Under the pieces are notes generated by a model. That model did not search any database. It worked only from the letters and a program-made list of their open reading frames with translations, and had not been told where the DNA came from. Shown here one piece after another: positions 19,238 through 28,892 of a stretch of 64,000 nt of DNA. A program made the position numbers and the translations under genes. Source of the stretch: Pyropia haitanensis (Eukaryota; Rhodophyta; Bangiophyceae; Bangiales; Bangiaceae); the NCBI GenBank assembly GCA_008729055.1, contig SDUX01000011.1, positions 286,449 through 350,448 of the forward strand. Direction: 5' to 3'. Position 1 is the stretch's first letter. Every line of letters begins with the position of its first letter.

Positions 19238-20563
19238 ATGAACACTGCCGGCGGCGCTCTGCGGTGGCGCCCGCAAGGCACCGGCGCGCTTCGTGGCAAG
19301 GTCGCGCAGCTCCCCCGGCGGGCGGTGCTGACGCTGGGCGCGTCGGTGGCGGCGGTGGTGGCGCTGGTGGTCGTCTTTCTGTCCTTTCGCCCCCCGTCGT
19401 CATCCAGCCGTGGCGACTGGACGGCCGGGTCTGCGTTACGACGGGTGCTGCCCGGCGCTCTCGGCTGGGGGGGTGGCGGCGACGGTGTGGTGGCTTCCCC
19501 AGCGGCTCTGTCGGCGGTGGCGGCAGCATCCTCATCGGCGGCGGCGGCGGAAGCGGCGGTTGCCGCCGCGGCGCTTGACCGGGCGGCGGTCGCGGCGCTG
19601 GCGCCCGAGGACCGTGCGGCCGCCCTGAAGGCCGCCCTCGACGTGCTCGCCACAACCGCCATCCAGTCAGCTGGGGAGGGGGCTGCCCCTCTCGCGTCGA
19701 AAGAGGCGGTCGCCGCGCGCGCCATTGCCATGCGGGCGGTCGCCGTCCTTGCGTCGTCGTGCTCCCCCCGGGATGCGGCCGACGCGGTCCTCCGCCCGCT
19801 GGGGGGGCGAGCGCCCGCCCCGCCGGCGGCGCCGTCAGCGTCCAAGGCGGCGGTACCCCCCCTCCCACCGCCCCCGGCCGGGGCGGTGGTGGATGTGGGC
19901 GCCAATGGCGGCTGGCCTGTCACGCGGCTGGCGCTGCAGCGGGGCGTCTCGCACGTGGTGGCGGTGGAGCCCAACCCCGCCAACCTGCGTGTCCTGCGGG
20001 GCCTCCCCGTCCACGCCGGCATGACCGCCTACACCCCCGTGGCGGGGGCGGTGGCGGATGAGCGTGGCATCCGGCCCATGACCTTCCACACGGAGCGGGA
20101 CGACTGGGGCTGCTTCACCTGCCTGGACAAGAACAAGCCAGGCGTCGTCTCCCAATCGGTAGAGGTCTTCACAGTCGACGAGCTGCTGACGGAGTGGGTG
20201 CCCCCACAAGAGCAGGTGCTGCTGCTAAAGACGGACACACAGGGCTACGAGGCGCACGTCCTTGGCGGCGCGGCGGCCGCCTTGGCCGCCGGGCGCGTGG
20301 CGCACGTGCTTGTTGAGTACGACCCGCGACTGCTTGGGCGCCGTGAGACAGGCCTGCGGGTGCTGACGACCCTGATAGAAGCCCACTTTGGGTGTGTGCA
20401 CCTTGCCTTTACGGCGTCGTCGGCGACGCACCCGCTGTGGGGGGCGGGCGTGGCCGTGACGGCCGACACGGCCGGCGCCTTTCATGACTGGGCCGTCGCC
20501 CAGGGGGGATACACCGACCTGTTCTGTGTCCACGAGTCAGTGGGGGTGCCGGAACGTGTGTAG
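19238..20563 (+). CDS. FkbM-family methyltransferase with N-terminal membrane anchor
   Basis: The ATG at 19238 gives 441 aa. Residues 29-50 are a single hydrophobic segment after a basic N-terminus, as in type II Golgi/ER membrane proteins. An Ala-rich stalk follows (about 90-200). The catalytic domain starts with the SAM-binding glycine loop VVDVGANGG (217-225) and EPN (Glu244-Asn246). It continues to the FkbM signature KTDTQGYE (331-338) and LVEYDPRLLG. FkbM proteins O-methylate sugars and other small or lipid-linked substrates; with a membrane anchor and lumenal topology, modification of polysaccharide or glycan is a reasonable inference. The frame is intact. The open frame extends upstream to 18938 without a better start. 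The stop at 20561-20563 is followed by a GC-rich spacer. Confidence 0.85.
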   Translation: MNTAGGALRWRPQGTGALRGKVAQLPRRAVLTLGASVAAVVALVVVFLSFRPPSSSSRGDWTAGSALRRVLPGALGWGGGGDGVVASPAALSAVAAASSSAAAAEAAVAAAALDRAAVAALAPEDRAAALKAALDVLATTAIQSAGEGAAPLASKEAVAARAIAMRAVAVLASSCSPRDAADAVLRPLGGRAPAPPAAPSASKAAVPPLPPPPAGAVVDVGANGGWPVTRLALQRGVSHVVAVEPNPANLRVLRGLPVHAGMTAYTPVAGAVADERGIRPMTFHTERDDWGCFTCLDKNKPGVVSQSVEVFTVDELLTEWVPPQEQVLLLKTDTQGYEAHVLGGAAAALAAGRVAHVLVEYDPRLLGRRETGLRVLTTLIEAHFGCVHLAFTASSATHPLWGAGVAVTADTAGAFHDWAVAQGGYTDLFCVHESVGVPERV

Positions 20564-21770
20564 GGGACGTTGGGGGGCGGGGAGTGGTGGCGGGGTACGG
20601 GAGGGGGAGGGTGGGCGGGGTGGCGGTGGCAGGTTTTTTTTTTTTTGGAAGGGGAAGGAAAACGTGGGGGAGGGGAGGGATGGCAGGGCAGGGTCGGGCA
20701 GTGGAGGCGGGGAGAGGGACAGAGGGGCACAGCGGGGGAGCAGTGGGGGGGACCAGACCGACATGCCTCCATTTTTGAAGAGACCCTGACCCTGGCATAC
20801 AAGCGCAAGACCACTGTCTTTGAGACGGTAGGACGGGCGCGCCCTGGCCTGCCCCTCGCCCCGCACCGAGCGCCCGCGCCGGTCCGTTCCATCAACTCCC
20901 GCGCCTGTGGTCGCGCGCCTGCTGCTCACGGCGCGTTTTTAGAGCTGCGCCGCCTCTCCCAACGCCCACGTACGTGTTTGCTTGCCGCTGGTGGCGGCAG
21001 CGTTTTCCTCTGTATGGGACGGCCGACGCCTGGCGCGGGCGGGCGAAACACCGCCCCCCCCTCCAGTGGCGGCCGGCCGGCCGTCCCTCTCCCTCTGCGC
21101 CGACGCTGCGTCGCGCAAGCGGCGTGCCGGCGGCGTTCATTGGGGCCACGACAGGGGCCCGCAAGGAAGGATCTCGTGGGCGGGGGGACACACCGCCTCG
21201 CACGCGGCGACGATTGCCCCGCCTGCGTCTGCCGCGGGGGCAAAGCTGTGTATCTTGGAATCGGCCGATTTGACGTGTTTTGGTCTGTTTGACTCCTGCA
21301 CGAGTGTCTGCAACGTGGCCCTCAGCGCCCCAGAGCGCAACCGTGCAGGTGACTTCGTGCGCTCGGGCAGTGCTATGCAGGACATCTGCATGCACATCGT
21401 TGCCTCTGCTCGTGTTCTGTACGAAGGAGTTCTCTTTTTCAAGCAGGAGGCGAGCCCAGCATGCGGTGCGTGTTCAGAGGCACGCGTACATACATGCTTT
21501 AGCTGCCGAGTCGCTCACTTCTCCGTGAGTTGCAGACAATCTATGCACGCTCAGTGCACGATACGTGTGTTATCGGTGCAGGCTTCGCGCAAGAATGTTC
21601 GTGCACCGGGTGCACTACTCGTGACTTTCTGCAACCGCATGCTACCCGCGTAGCATTTCCTATGGTCAAATTGCAGCTGGTGCCGTCCACCGGCAGACAG
21701 CCGTCCCGGTGCCCCCCGCGGTATTCCCCCCCCCACCCCCTCCATCACTCCATCCATCTCCCGCCCCCCC
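20564..21770. other. Intergenic DNA after the FkbM gene
   Basis: 20564-20760 is G-rich with a 12-nt T run (20635-20646). 20760-21700 has more balanced composition, with several open frames on both strands but no domain or conserved motif that I recognise. No gene is supported. Confidence 0.4.
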
Positions 21771-21965
21771 CAACTACCCGCCCGCCCCCCCAACCACCCG
21801 CCCGCCCCCCCCAACCACCCGCCCGCCCCCCCCAACCACCCGCCCGCCCCCCCCAACCACCCGCCCGCCCCCCCCAACCACCCGCCCGCCCCCCCCCCAC
21901 GCACCCGCCCCCCCCCCACGCACCCGCCCCCCCCCCCACGCACCCGCCCCCCCCCCACGCACCCA
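21771..21965 (+). repeat. Minisatellite, ~20-21-bp C-rich units
   Basis: Six units of CAACCACCCGCCCGCCCCCC type start at 21771, 21791, 21812, 21833, 21854 and 21875. Four shorter CACGCACCCGCC units start at 21898, 21918, 21938 and 21957. All inter-unit spacers are C-runs, so the minus strand is a strong G-quadruplex candidate. Confidence 0.85.
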
Positions 21966-22017
21966 CTTTCCCCCCCCCCCGACGCATCATAGCCTCCTCC
22001 CCCTTCCCGACCGTAGG

Positions 22018-22322
22018 GGACCGTCAGTGGGCATGGGCCGCCGCGGGCTTTGCCGCCGGCCTCGGCGCGGGGCTGGTGCTGTCGGCGGTGGCGACGCCCG
22101 GCCAGGGGGAGGTGCCGCGACTGCCGCAGGTGGTGGCGGGCCGCGGGTCCACCCCAAAGGCGGTGGCCGCTAGTCTGGACGCGGCGGCGGCGAACGCGGC
22201 GGCGGCAGCGGGGGGGGGGGGGCAGGGGGCGGGGAGGGGGAGCCTGCCTCTGCCAACGCCGCCGCGGCCGACGGCGCGGGGGTGGTGGTGGCCCCCGCCG
22301 CGGCGGCGGCGGCAGCGGCGGC

Positions 22323-22375
<53 letters not shown>

Positions 22376-22975
22376 GGTGTGCCTCGGCAGACGACGCGGG
22401 GGCGGGCGGTGAGGGACCCCCCGCGGGGGTGGCGATGGGAGAGGCAGCCCCGGTGGCGGGCGCGCTCGCCGCCGCCGCCCCCCCCTGTGTGGGCACCGCC
22501 CACACAGCGGGGGCGGGCAGGGGAAGGCGGGGGCGCCGCCGTCCCGGCCTTCCCCCTCCCCTCCACCGTGGTCATCACGGGCCTAACGCTCTACCCCATC
22601 AAGTCGTGCGGGGGCGTGGCCGTGCCCGCCGCCACCGTCACCCGCCGCGGCTTCCGCCACGACCGTGTGTTTTGCGGTGGTGGACTTGACGGCCTGGTTC
22701 CTCACGCAGCCCAAGCTCCCGCGCATGGCCCTCATCACCCCGCGGGTGGAAGAAGAGGGGGAGGGGGAGGAGGTGCTGGTGCTGGCCGCCCCGGGCGTGG
22801 TCCTACTCCGCGTGCCGATCGTGGCTGTGGCGGGAGGGGAGCGCGGGCGCCCGCCCCCAGTGACGGTGGCCGTGTGGGGGGACCGGGTGGAGGTGGTGGA
22901 CCAAGGGGACGCGGTCGCCTTGTGGCTGGCGCGGTTCCTTGAGACCCCGGGCCTGCGGCTGGTGGTACGTTGTGG
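22018..22975 (+). pseudogene. MOSC/mARC-like protein, N-terminal half, frame-broken
   Basis: The frame from about 22018 shows a hydrophobic anchor-like stretch (WAWAAAGFAAGLGAGLVLSA) and an Ala-rich linker. From 22568 it reads VVITGLTLYPIKSCGGVAV and ends GFRHDRVF, the start of the MOSC N-terminal beta-barrel domain. The domain then continues one base later in another frame (FAVVDLTAWFLTQPKLPRMA, up to LRLVV at about 22965). The shift is at the four T's of 22670-22673. mARC proteins are membrane-anchored molybdenum enzymes that reduce N-hydroxylated compounds; the MOSC fold also occurs in molybdenum cofactor sulfurase. The C-terminal MOSC part is not found. A GTACGT near 22963 might be a splice donor to a missing exon. 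This is either a pseudogene or a gene with sequence errors. Confidence 0.55.
22296..22378 (+). repeat. GGC/GCG trinucleotide microsatellite
   Basis: A nearly pure CGG-type triplet run is interrupted by CAG (about 22314 and 22341). It codes for poly-Ala in one frame and poly-Arg in another. It lies in the linker of the MOSC-like sequence and is a likely site of length polymorphism. Confidence 0.85.
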
Positions 22976-24241
22976 GAGGGCGGGGGGGGGGGGGGGGGGG
23001 AGTGGTGGACGCCGCTGACGCCTGCGAGGCGGGGGGGGGGACGGGGGGGACAGCCGGCGGCGCCGACAGTCGGGGAGCGGGGCTGCACGGGCTGCGAGCT
23101 GTGGGGGGGGGGGGAGCTTGGGCCTCTGCGGGTGCTACCGTGTGCGGGGGCGGCTCGACGCCCCCGATGCAACTCGGTGAGGGCGGCGTCTGGCCTGACG
23201 CTCGAGCGGCCCATGGGTTTGGCCACCCGCCCACGCCGAGGCGGGCCTCGCCCACGCCCACACGCGCGTCGCCGGCGCGGTCGGCACCCTCGTCTCTGCC
23301 CTCGCGCGGGCGGTAGTGGCCCCGCCGTCCACGGCAGCCTCTAGTAGTGCGGGACACGTCGTTGCGCGCCCAGTCACCACCCTGCGGACTCGGTCTTCTC
23401 CGATTCCCTCGTCGTCGCCTGTCCTTGCCGGGGCCATCGTCGCCACTGCTGCGAGCGCACGCGCTCATGGGCGCGCGACGCTCTGAAGTTGCCCCTTTTG
23501 TCGTCGTTGGCGGAGTGGGGCTTGTGGCGCGGGCGCACGGCACCAGAGTGCCACCCCTTGCCGCCCCGCCGCCGCCGCCGAACACTGTGGGCTCAGGCTC
23601 TGCCAGTGCCCTACTATCAGTCGCCACCGTCTCCCCCCTCATCTGAACGTTCCCAAAGACCACACACAGTTCTCCCGGGCATAATCCTCGCTACTACTGG
23701 TGTACCTCGATGACGATCACTCCAACTGCATTGGTTGACTCTGTCCCGTCCCGCAGGTGCCCGCCACGACGGAACACCCGTGTCACGCAGTCCCCTTTTC
23801 GGTCCGCAATTGCGGCTTGGCCGCCGCCGAGCACGCGCGGGTCACTCTCGTGTCTTCAGCGGCCGTGCACCCGCAAAGATGTGCAACCACTCTCCCCGCA
23901 CAGCCGCGCAACCCCCTCGTCACAGGCGGCGAAGGCGCACGCGCAGCCCAGATGGGCGCATCGTCGTGGATGTTTTGGGCGAGACCAGCCGGCGGTCCCC
24001 CACCCGCTCAAAGGCGTAGCGTCCGAGAAGGACGCCAAGGACGGAAGCCCACTCAGCCCGCGTGGGATGGCCCGGCGCTTTTTGCGGGCGAGCCCGACCC
24101 ACCCGACGGAGGCGGCGGGGACGGCGGCGGCGAGTTGCTGCGCTTGTGTCGGCCGCCACGGACGCTGCCGGCGGCGACGAGGAGGACGACGGCGGCGGGC
24201 TCGCTCCCTCGCCCCCGCCCCCCCCCCCCCCCCCCACGGAC
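22976..24241. other. Low-complexity and undetermined DNA
   Basis: 22976-23130 is G-run-rich. 23130-24240 has open frames on both strands, all Arg/Pro/Ala-rich without a domain. I found no continuation of the MOSC domain here. A C-run lies at 24222-24236. Confidence 0.35.
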
Positions 24242-24442
24242 ATGCGTGGGGTGGTGCTGGTGCCCAGCCGGGGGTTGGCTGCGCAGACCCTCTCCTTCCT
24301 CTTCCGCCTACTTGCCCCCCCCCCACACCCCATCCTGGTGCTGTCGGCGTCCCTCTCCCCCCGCACGCGTGCTTTGCTGAACGCCGCCAAGTACACGGTG
24401 GTGGACGGTTGTGGTGATGTCTTCGCGGCGGACCCGCGATAG
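24242..24442 (+). CDS. Possible exon with a helicase-motif-Ia-like sequence
   Basis: Starting at an ATG, the frame reads VVLVPSRGLAAQTLSFLFRLL, then ILVLSASLSP, then KYTVVDGCGDVF, and stops at 24440. The first block resembles the VLxPTRELAxQ motif Ia of DEAD-box RNA helicases, but no Walker A, DEAD or motif VI is visible nearby. It is 66 aa alone; the open frame continues upstream to 24062. I regard this as a weak resemblance, either a remnant or one exon of an unrecognised gene. Confidence 0.2.
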   Translation: MRGVVLVPSRGLAAQTLSFLFRLLAPPPHPILVLSASLSPRTRALLNAAKYTVVDGCGDVFAADPR

Positions 24443-25240
24443 CGGCGGCGGTGGCGTCCTTGTGGGCCGCGTCGTTGTCGCACGGCCGTGCGGGACATGC
24501 ACGTGCTGGTGCTGGCGGTGGTGACGCTGGATGCGCGGGTGAGTGCCACGGCGGCCGTCTGGGGAGGGGGACGCGGGGGGGTTGGGCGGCGCCCCCGCAG
24601 AGCTCGCCCGCCGCCACCCCAACCGCCACGGCCGCGCCAGATGCGGCGGCGAAGGCAGCGGCGGCGGGCGCGGGAGGCGGTGGTGCGGCACGGGAGGCGG
24701 CGGGGGGGGGAATATCGTGTCGGGTGCTTGGCCGCATTGGCAAGTTCGTCAGCACCAGCCGCGCCAACACTTTCTATGACGCGCTGCGGATGCCCTGTCT
24801 CACGCCATGTCAAAGACATCAGCCTTGCTGGAAAGGTTGGTGGCGAGCTTAGCCATTGCCTTCAGCGGGTCGCCGTCCATGGTACCGCTGTAACCGCGGC
24901 TGTTCCGCCCACTATTCTGGTGGTGGTGCTCCCACCAGGCCATCTCACGCATGTGCTAGTCCTCTGGTTCTCATCATTGTGGTCGTCTTTGGTGTGCCTT
25001 ATGCTGTAGGGGCTCGACCAGCGGGTGCGACTGCGTGGGGGAAGCACAGCGGCCGTTGCGCGACGTGGCCGCATGTCCCCCCCCGGTGAGCTTTGGCCCT
25101 GCGTCTGTGAGATCTGCTTGACACACACCACGCAGACGCAGAGACCAGCGAGCGCCACACAAAACACATCACGCAGACACACAGAGACCAGCGAGCGCCA
25201 CAGACAGGAAAAGAAAAAGAACAGTGCGGCCCGATGGCCT
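24443..25240. other. Spacer with a short direct repeat
   Basis: No domain-bearing frame is visible. CAGAGACCAGCGAGCGCCAC occurs twice about 43 bp apart (near 25139 and 25182), within a 44-bp imperfect direct repeat. Confidence 0.4.
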
Positions 25241-25885
25241 TTACGCGAATAAGAACTTCTTCAGAGCAGTCCGCCTCTGCTTTTGCGACATGCCAGCATG
25301 CATACCCATGGTGTCGTTCAGCAGCTGCGCGTACTGGTCCATAGCGACGTTGGAAATGCCGTCCAGGGCCTCCCACGTCATCGGTCCCTCCCCGTCCGGA
25401 ACCGGCAAAGGGACAGCATCACCCACCTCCGGCGCCTCTGCGTTGGCCGGCCTGGTCCAACGGTTGACCACGGGCATCCCCGGCAGGGACGAGCCAAACC
25501 CAGCCGTCTCCTTCAGCAACGGGCGCACAGGCTGGTCCAAAATGCCGCACTTGGTAGAGTTCATGAAGCGCACAAGGATGTTCTGGTTCTTCGCATTCAT
25601 GGCCACCATCCTTGCGTTCATGGTGGCGTCCCACTGCACGGCCCAGGCCGGCATGACGTTCTCCGGCTCCTTGGCAGCCACGACAGCCGCACACCGAACA
25701 GCAGCTCTGCGCGGGTCCGCGTCCGAGATCTTGTTGCGCCGGTGCAGGTCGAGACGCTCGTATTGCTCGGTCACGGCGTCTGCAACCTGCTTGTCTGTAG
25801 GGACACCGACCACAGTCTCACCCGTGGTAAAGCTGCCGACAAGGACATCATCAGGAATAGGCGGCACAAACTGGATGGGAGGCAT
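25241..25885 (-). CDS. Unassigned 214-aa protein
   Basis: The ATG at 25885 (MPPIQFVPPIP) opens a 214-aa frame with ordinary, non-repetitive composition that contrasts with its GC-rich surroundings. The frame is open upstream to 25975, but only through a GTG. The middle part (MNARMVAMNAKNQNILVRFM) is predicted helical. It is followed by a Leu/Pro-containing loop and then an acidic stretch (MTWEALDGISNVAMDQYAQL) and a basic C-terminus (KQRRTALKKF). The layout faintly resembles uncharacterised fungal/algal proteins with a helix followed by LRPL and a Pro-rich segment (Mug135-like), but I cannot assign a family. No signal peptide or membrane segment is seen. It is likely a real gene because its codon use is normal and it ends cleanly at TAA. 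Confidence 0.55.
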   Translation of the reverse strand: MPPIQFVPPIPDDVLVGSFTTGETVVGVPTDKQVADAVTEQYERLDLHRRNKISDADPRRAAVRCAAVVAAKEPENVMPAWAVQWDATMNARMVAMNAKNQNILVRFMNSTKCGILDQPVRPLLKETAGFGSSLPGMPVVNRWTRPANAEAPEVGDAVPLPVPDGEGPMTWEALDGISNVAMDQYAQLLNDTMGMHAGMSQKQRRTALKKFLFA

Positions 25886-26951
25886 CTCACAGCAGGTAGG
25901 ACCGGCAGCTTGGCTTCTTAGAGGTTCAGAGGTCCAAACTGAGCGTCCATAGAGGTACAGAAACGAGTATCGCACAAGAAAGGCACACTGTACAAAGGAA
26001 AGTCAGCGACTCTGAGATAAGGTGCAGGAAGACCATGAACGACACTCAACTATTGCAGTGCCGACCAGCAAAACTAGGCGCCCTGGCCAAGAACAGACAA
26101 CGTGCTTGCGAGATCGGAAAACATACCAGACCGGTGACGGGGACAAAGCAAGCGCCGGGGCGTGCACTACCCGTCGCGATGGTGCAGGGCACGCGGAGCC
26201 GCTCGCAGCTGGTGTGCGGCGCTAAGATGGGCGCCACCCACGCACGACGGCACAGACGCAGGATTCTCGGCTCACATCCCGGCTGCGCCCACCCTGTACG
26301 TCCGACGCATCTGGTGGTTCGTTCAAACGCTTGAAAACGACCCGGCTACGTGGCTGGTACTGTCATTCACTGTAAGTACCTGGGCTAGTAGCGAAGCTTT
26401 CTCCAAACCTGACACTTGGACAAAGTCTTTTTAATTGTACGACTGGCGTCTGAACGTAGTGTTGGCATTCCGCGCAGTAGAAAGTCCACAGCCGCCACGG
26501 CCGCCACGGCGACTGCGCGGCGAGAGCCGCCTGCCGCCACCACCGCGGACGCGGCAGCCGCCCCCGAAAGGGAGGTGGCGGCGGTGGCGGGCCTCTGCGC
26601 CCACCTGCAGGACGGGGGTGGTTGCGGTGGCGGCGGCGCGCAGGGGGGGTTCCCTTGCGCTCCTCGGGTGCCGCCCGTCCCGAGCCCAGACGCGCCGGCG
26701 GGGGAGCTGGCGGCGTGGCTCACCGCCATCCTGCGGGCATCGACTGCGGTGGCAGCCGTCGCCGCCACTCCTCCGACCCCCCGACCGACATCTTCCCCGC
26801 CCGCTCGCCCCTTCCCCCCGCCAGCTGTAGAGGCGGAGCGCCCCCGCCTCTCCGCGGCGGCCTTCTTTCTCGTTGCCTGCGCTGCCTTCTTATCCGCCGT
26901 GAACGGCTCCCTCGCCGACACAGAGGCCGCCGCCGAGTGCGCGTCCGCGGC

Positions 26952-26982
<31 letters not shown>

Positions 26983-27308
26983 GTGGCGGCGGCGGTGGCG
27001 GCCCACGAGGCGGCCGCCGCAGGGCCGGCAGAGGAGCTGGCGGCGGCGGTTTTGTCAGTGGAGGTGGCGTGGCGGGGGTGGAGCGGCGGGAGTCGGCGGC
27101 TGATGCGGTCTGGGGGGGGGGCTGTTGGGGGTTGGGGGTTGGCGGGGAGGGGCGAGTCTCGGGCAATGGCGAAGAGCGTCGTGGCTGCGCTGTGGGTCCT
27201 AAACCATGACCTAAAACAAGGCCGTTTTTCTTGCTTTTCCTTGTAGACTCAAAGGCCGCCGATTTGCGGCGACCTGTTTTTCCCGCAAAAAAAAACTGCG
27301 GAGGTCGC
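25886..27308. other. Region with an Ala-rich open frame and GCG microsatellite, no assigned gene
   Basis: 25886-26415 is balanced DNA without a domain. 26416-27246 (+) is an Ala-rich open frame without an ATG near its front. It includes a hydrophobic stretch (AAFFLVACAAFLSAVNGSLA) and a GCG run at 26949-26999. It might be part of a spliced gene, but nothing identifies it. Its end overlaps a dispersed repeat motif (27185-27210). Confidence 0.3.
27185..27210 (+). repeat. Dispersed short repeat motif, copy 1
   Basis: CTGTGGGTCCTAAACCATGA belongs to a motif (consensus GCAGTGGGTCTTAAACCGTG) seen at four sites in the window. Confidence 0.4.
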
Positions 27309-27328
27309 CACCTGGGAGGGGGGATGCC
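27309..27328 (-). repeat. B2 terminal repeat of the YR element
   Basis: An exact 20-base copy of 27800-27819. It defines the downstream end of the element. Confidence 0.75.
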
Positions 27329-27476
27329 GAAACGAATTCTTTAGTTGAGTACAGGCGAACTAACTATAGCAAGCGAAGCATGCAAGAGAAACAAGTCCCA
27401 AAGCAGGACAGACCCGAGACACAAAGGGGCGCCACCCGACCAGGACGCGGCAAGACAAAGCCGGGGAGGAGCGGGG

Positions 27477-27799
27477 AGAGGCGCGAGTCAAGGGACGCTG
27501 CCGCCGGGGAGGCGGCAGTGGGAGACGGGCGGAGCGGCGGCTCAAGTAGGGCCGGCGCTCCAGGCGCGGGCTGACGCCCACGCTCGCCCCCTGGCCGAAA
27601 CGGCTGGGGGGAGAGGGGGGGGGGGGAGGCACCAGGCAGCGCCGCTGCCAGGCAGCAACGCGGTACCGCCCCACGGTGCCCTCGCGGGCACACTCGCCAA
27701 GCGGCCCCACTCAGTGCCAAGTGTAACCGCCGCCGCCCCGCCCGGGCGCGGGCCCGGGCCAAGTGCCGGCCGAATCGCCAGGGGGGCGACAAGTGGTAA
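27477..27799 (-). repeat. A2 internal direct repeat of the YR element
   Basis: It matches 32150-32471 almost base for base, differing mainly in the length of a G-run near 27617-27630 and one T/C (27713). It is directly adjacent to B1. Confidence 0.85.
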
Positions 27800-27819
27800 C
27801 ACCTGGGAGGGGGGATGCC
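27800..27819 (-). repeat. B1 repeat of the YR element
   Basis: An exact copy of B2. It abuts A2 without a spacer, as expected for the regenerated circle junction. Confidence 0.75.
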
Positions 27820-27855
27820 ATCAAGATGGGAGATGGAGTGAGCGCTGCGGCGGGG

Positions 27856-28890
27856 TCAGACCCGCCGCGGCGCGTAGCGGGAGAAAAGCTCCCGTGCCGC
27901 GGGGTCGTTGTCCAGCTGCGCATCAATGTAGTGCTTAAAGGCTGTCTTGGCAGAAGACAGTCCCATCAGCTGGCAGATCAACCCGACGGAAAGGCCCACG
28001 GCGTAGGCTGCGGACGCCGCGCCCGCCCGCAGCGAGTGCCCCGTCCACTTGGTGCCCAGCGGGGGCGTGTGGCCGGTCAACGCCAGCTGCCGGCGCAGCC
28101 AGCGCGTGACGACTTGGGTGGGCATCGGCACAAAGGCCAAACGCCCGGGCGGCGCGAACAGGTGCTCACCGGGCGCGCGGCCCAGGCGGTAGTGCTGCAG
28201 GTACACCCGCCGCACCAGACGCAAAGTTGGGTCGGCGGCCCAGCCGCCCGGCCCAACAGGAAGGCGGAAGGCCAGGCGCTCGCCCTGCTTCAAGATGCCC
28301 ATCTTGTAGACGGGCACTTGGGCGCGGAAGCCCGCGGGCGACAGGTCAAGGTCCCGCGCGCGGAGGTTGGCCGCCGCTCCCGGGCGGTTGCACATCAGGA
28401 AGGCAAGGGTCGTCCCCGCGCACTCCCGCTGCAGCGAGGGGTCGGAAGTAGAGAGGCCCAAATGCACGATGGCGAGAAGCACCGCCGCCGGGAGGGGCGC
28501 GCGCCGCTCGGGGAGCGCCCCCGCGTCCGTGACGTGCAGGCGTCGGAACCCGAGCATCGCCGCCTTGACCAGCGGGTCGTCGGTGGGCGACGGCACGCCG
28601 GCGGTGAGGTGCACCGCCCGGATGGCCGTCAGGTAGTTGGCCACCGAGTCGGGCGCAGCAGACCCAGACGCCAGGTACGTTCCCACGTACCGCACCACCG
28701 TCTCGGGCGCCGCTGGCAGGGCAGCCAGCGCCGTCCGGTTACAGAAAGCCACAAAGGCCTCCCAGGCATTGAGGTAGCGCACCTGGGTGGTCGGCTGGTA
28801 CTTGGCATCAACTAGGCGCTGGGCCTCCGCCGCCCCCTCGCCGTGCCCAAACCGGAAGCCGTAAAGATGGTTGGTCAGGTCCCTCCACCG
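27856..28890 (-). CDS. Tyrosine recombinase of the YR retrotransposon
   Basis: The frame ending at 27856 carries a phage-integrase-like tyrosine recombinase. An N-terminal SAM-like core-binding part (QVRYLNAWEAFVAFC, VVRYVGTYLASGSA) is followed by the catalytic domain. This has Arg in MCNRPGAAANLR, the H-x-x-R box in TGHSLRAGAASAAYA, and the nucleophile Tyr in FKHYIDAQ (codon 27928-27930). It would integrate the circular cDNA without making a target duplication. No ATG sits at the front; the frame is -1 relative to the RT ORF and overlaps its end near 28893. Expression by frameshift or splicing is therefore likely. The same frame is open far upstream to 31986, but that part is only the antisense-free shadow of RT and gag. 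Confidence 0.85.
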   Translation of the reverse strand, partial: RWRDLTNHLYGFRFGHGEGAAEAQRLVDAKYQPTTQVRYLNAWEAFVAFCNRTALAALPAAPETVVRYVGTYLASGSAAPDSVANYLTAIRAVHLTAGVPSPTDDPLVKAAMLGFRRLHVTDAGALPERRAPLPAAVLLAIVHLGLSTSDPSLQRECAGTTLAFLMCNRPGAAANLRARDLDLSPAGFRAQVPVYKMGILKQGERLAFRLPVGPGGWAADPTLRLVRRVYLQHYRLGRAPGEHLFAPPGRLAFVPMPTQVVTRWLRRQLALTGHTPPLGTKWTGHSLRAGAASAAYAVGLSVGLICQLMGLSSAKTAFKHYIDAQLDNDPAARELFSRYAPRRV

Positions 28891-28892
28891 GG

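Noticed and set aside
25128..25205. 44-bp direct repeat as a regulatory array
   Set aside because: Only two imperfect copies; nothing points to a function.
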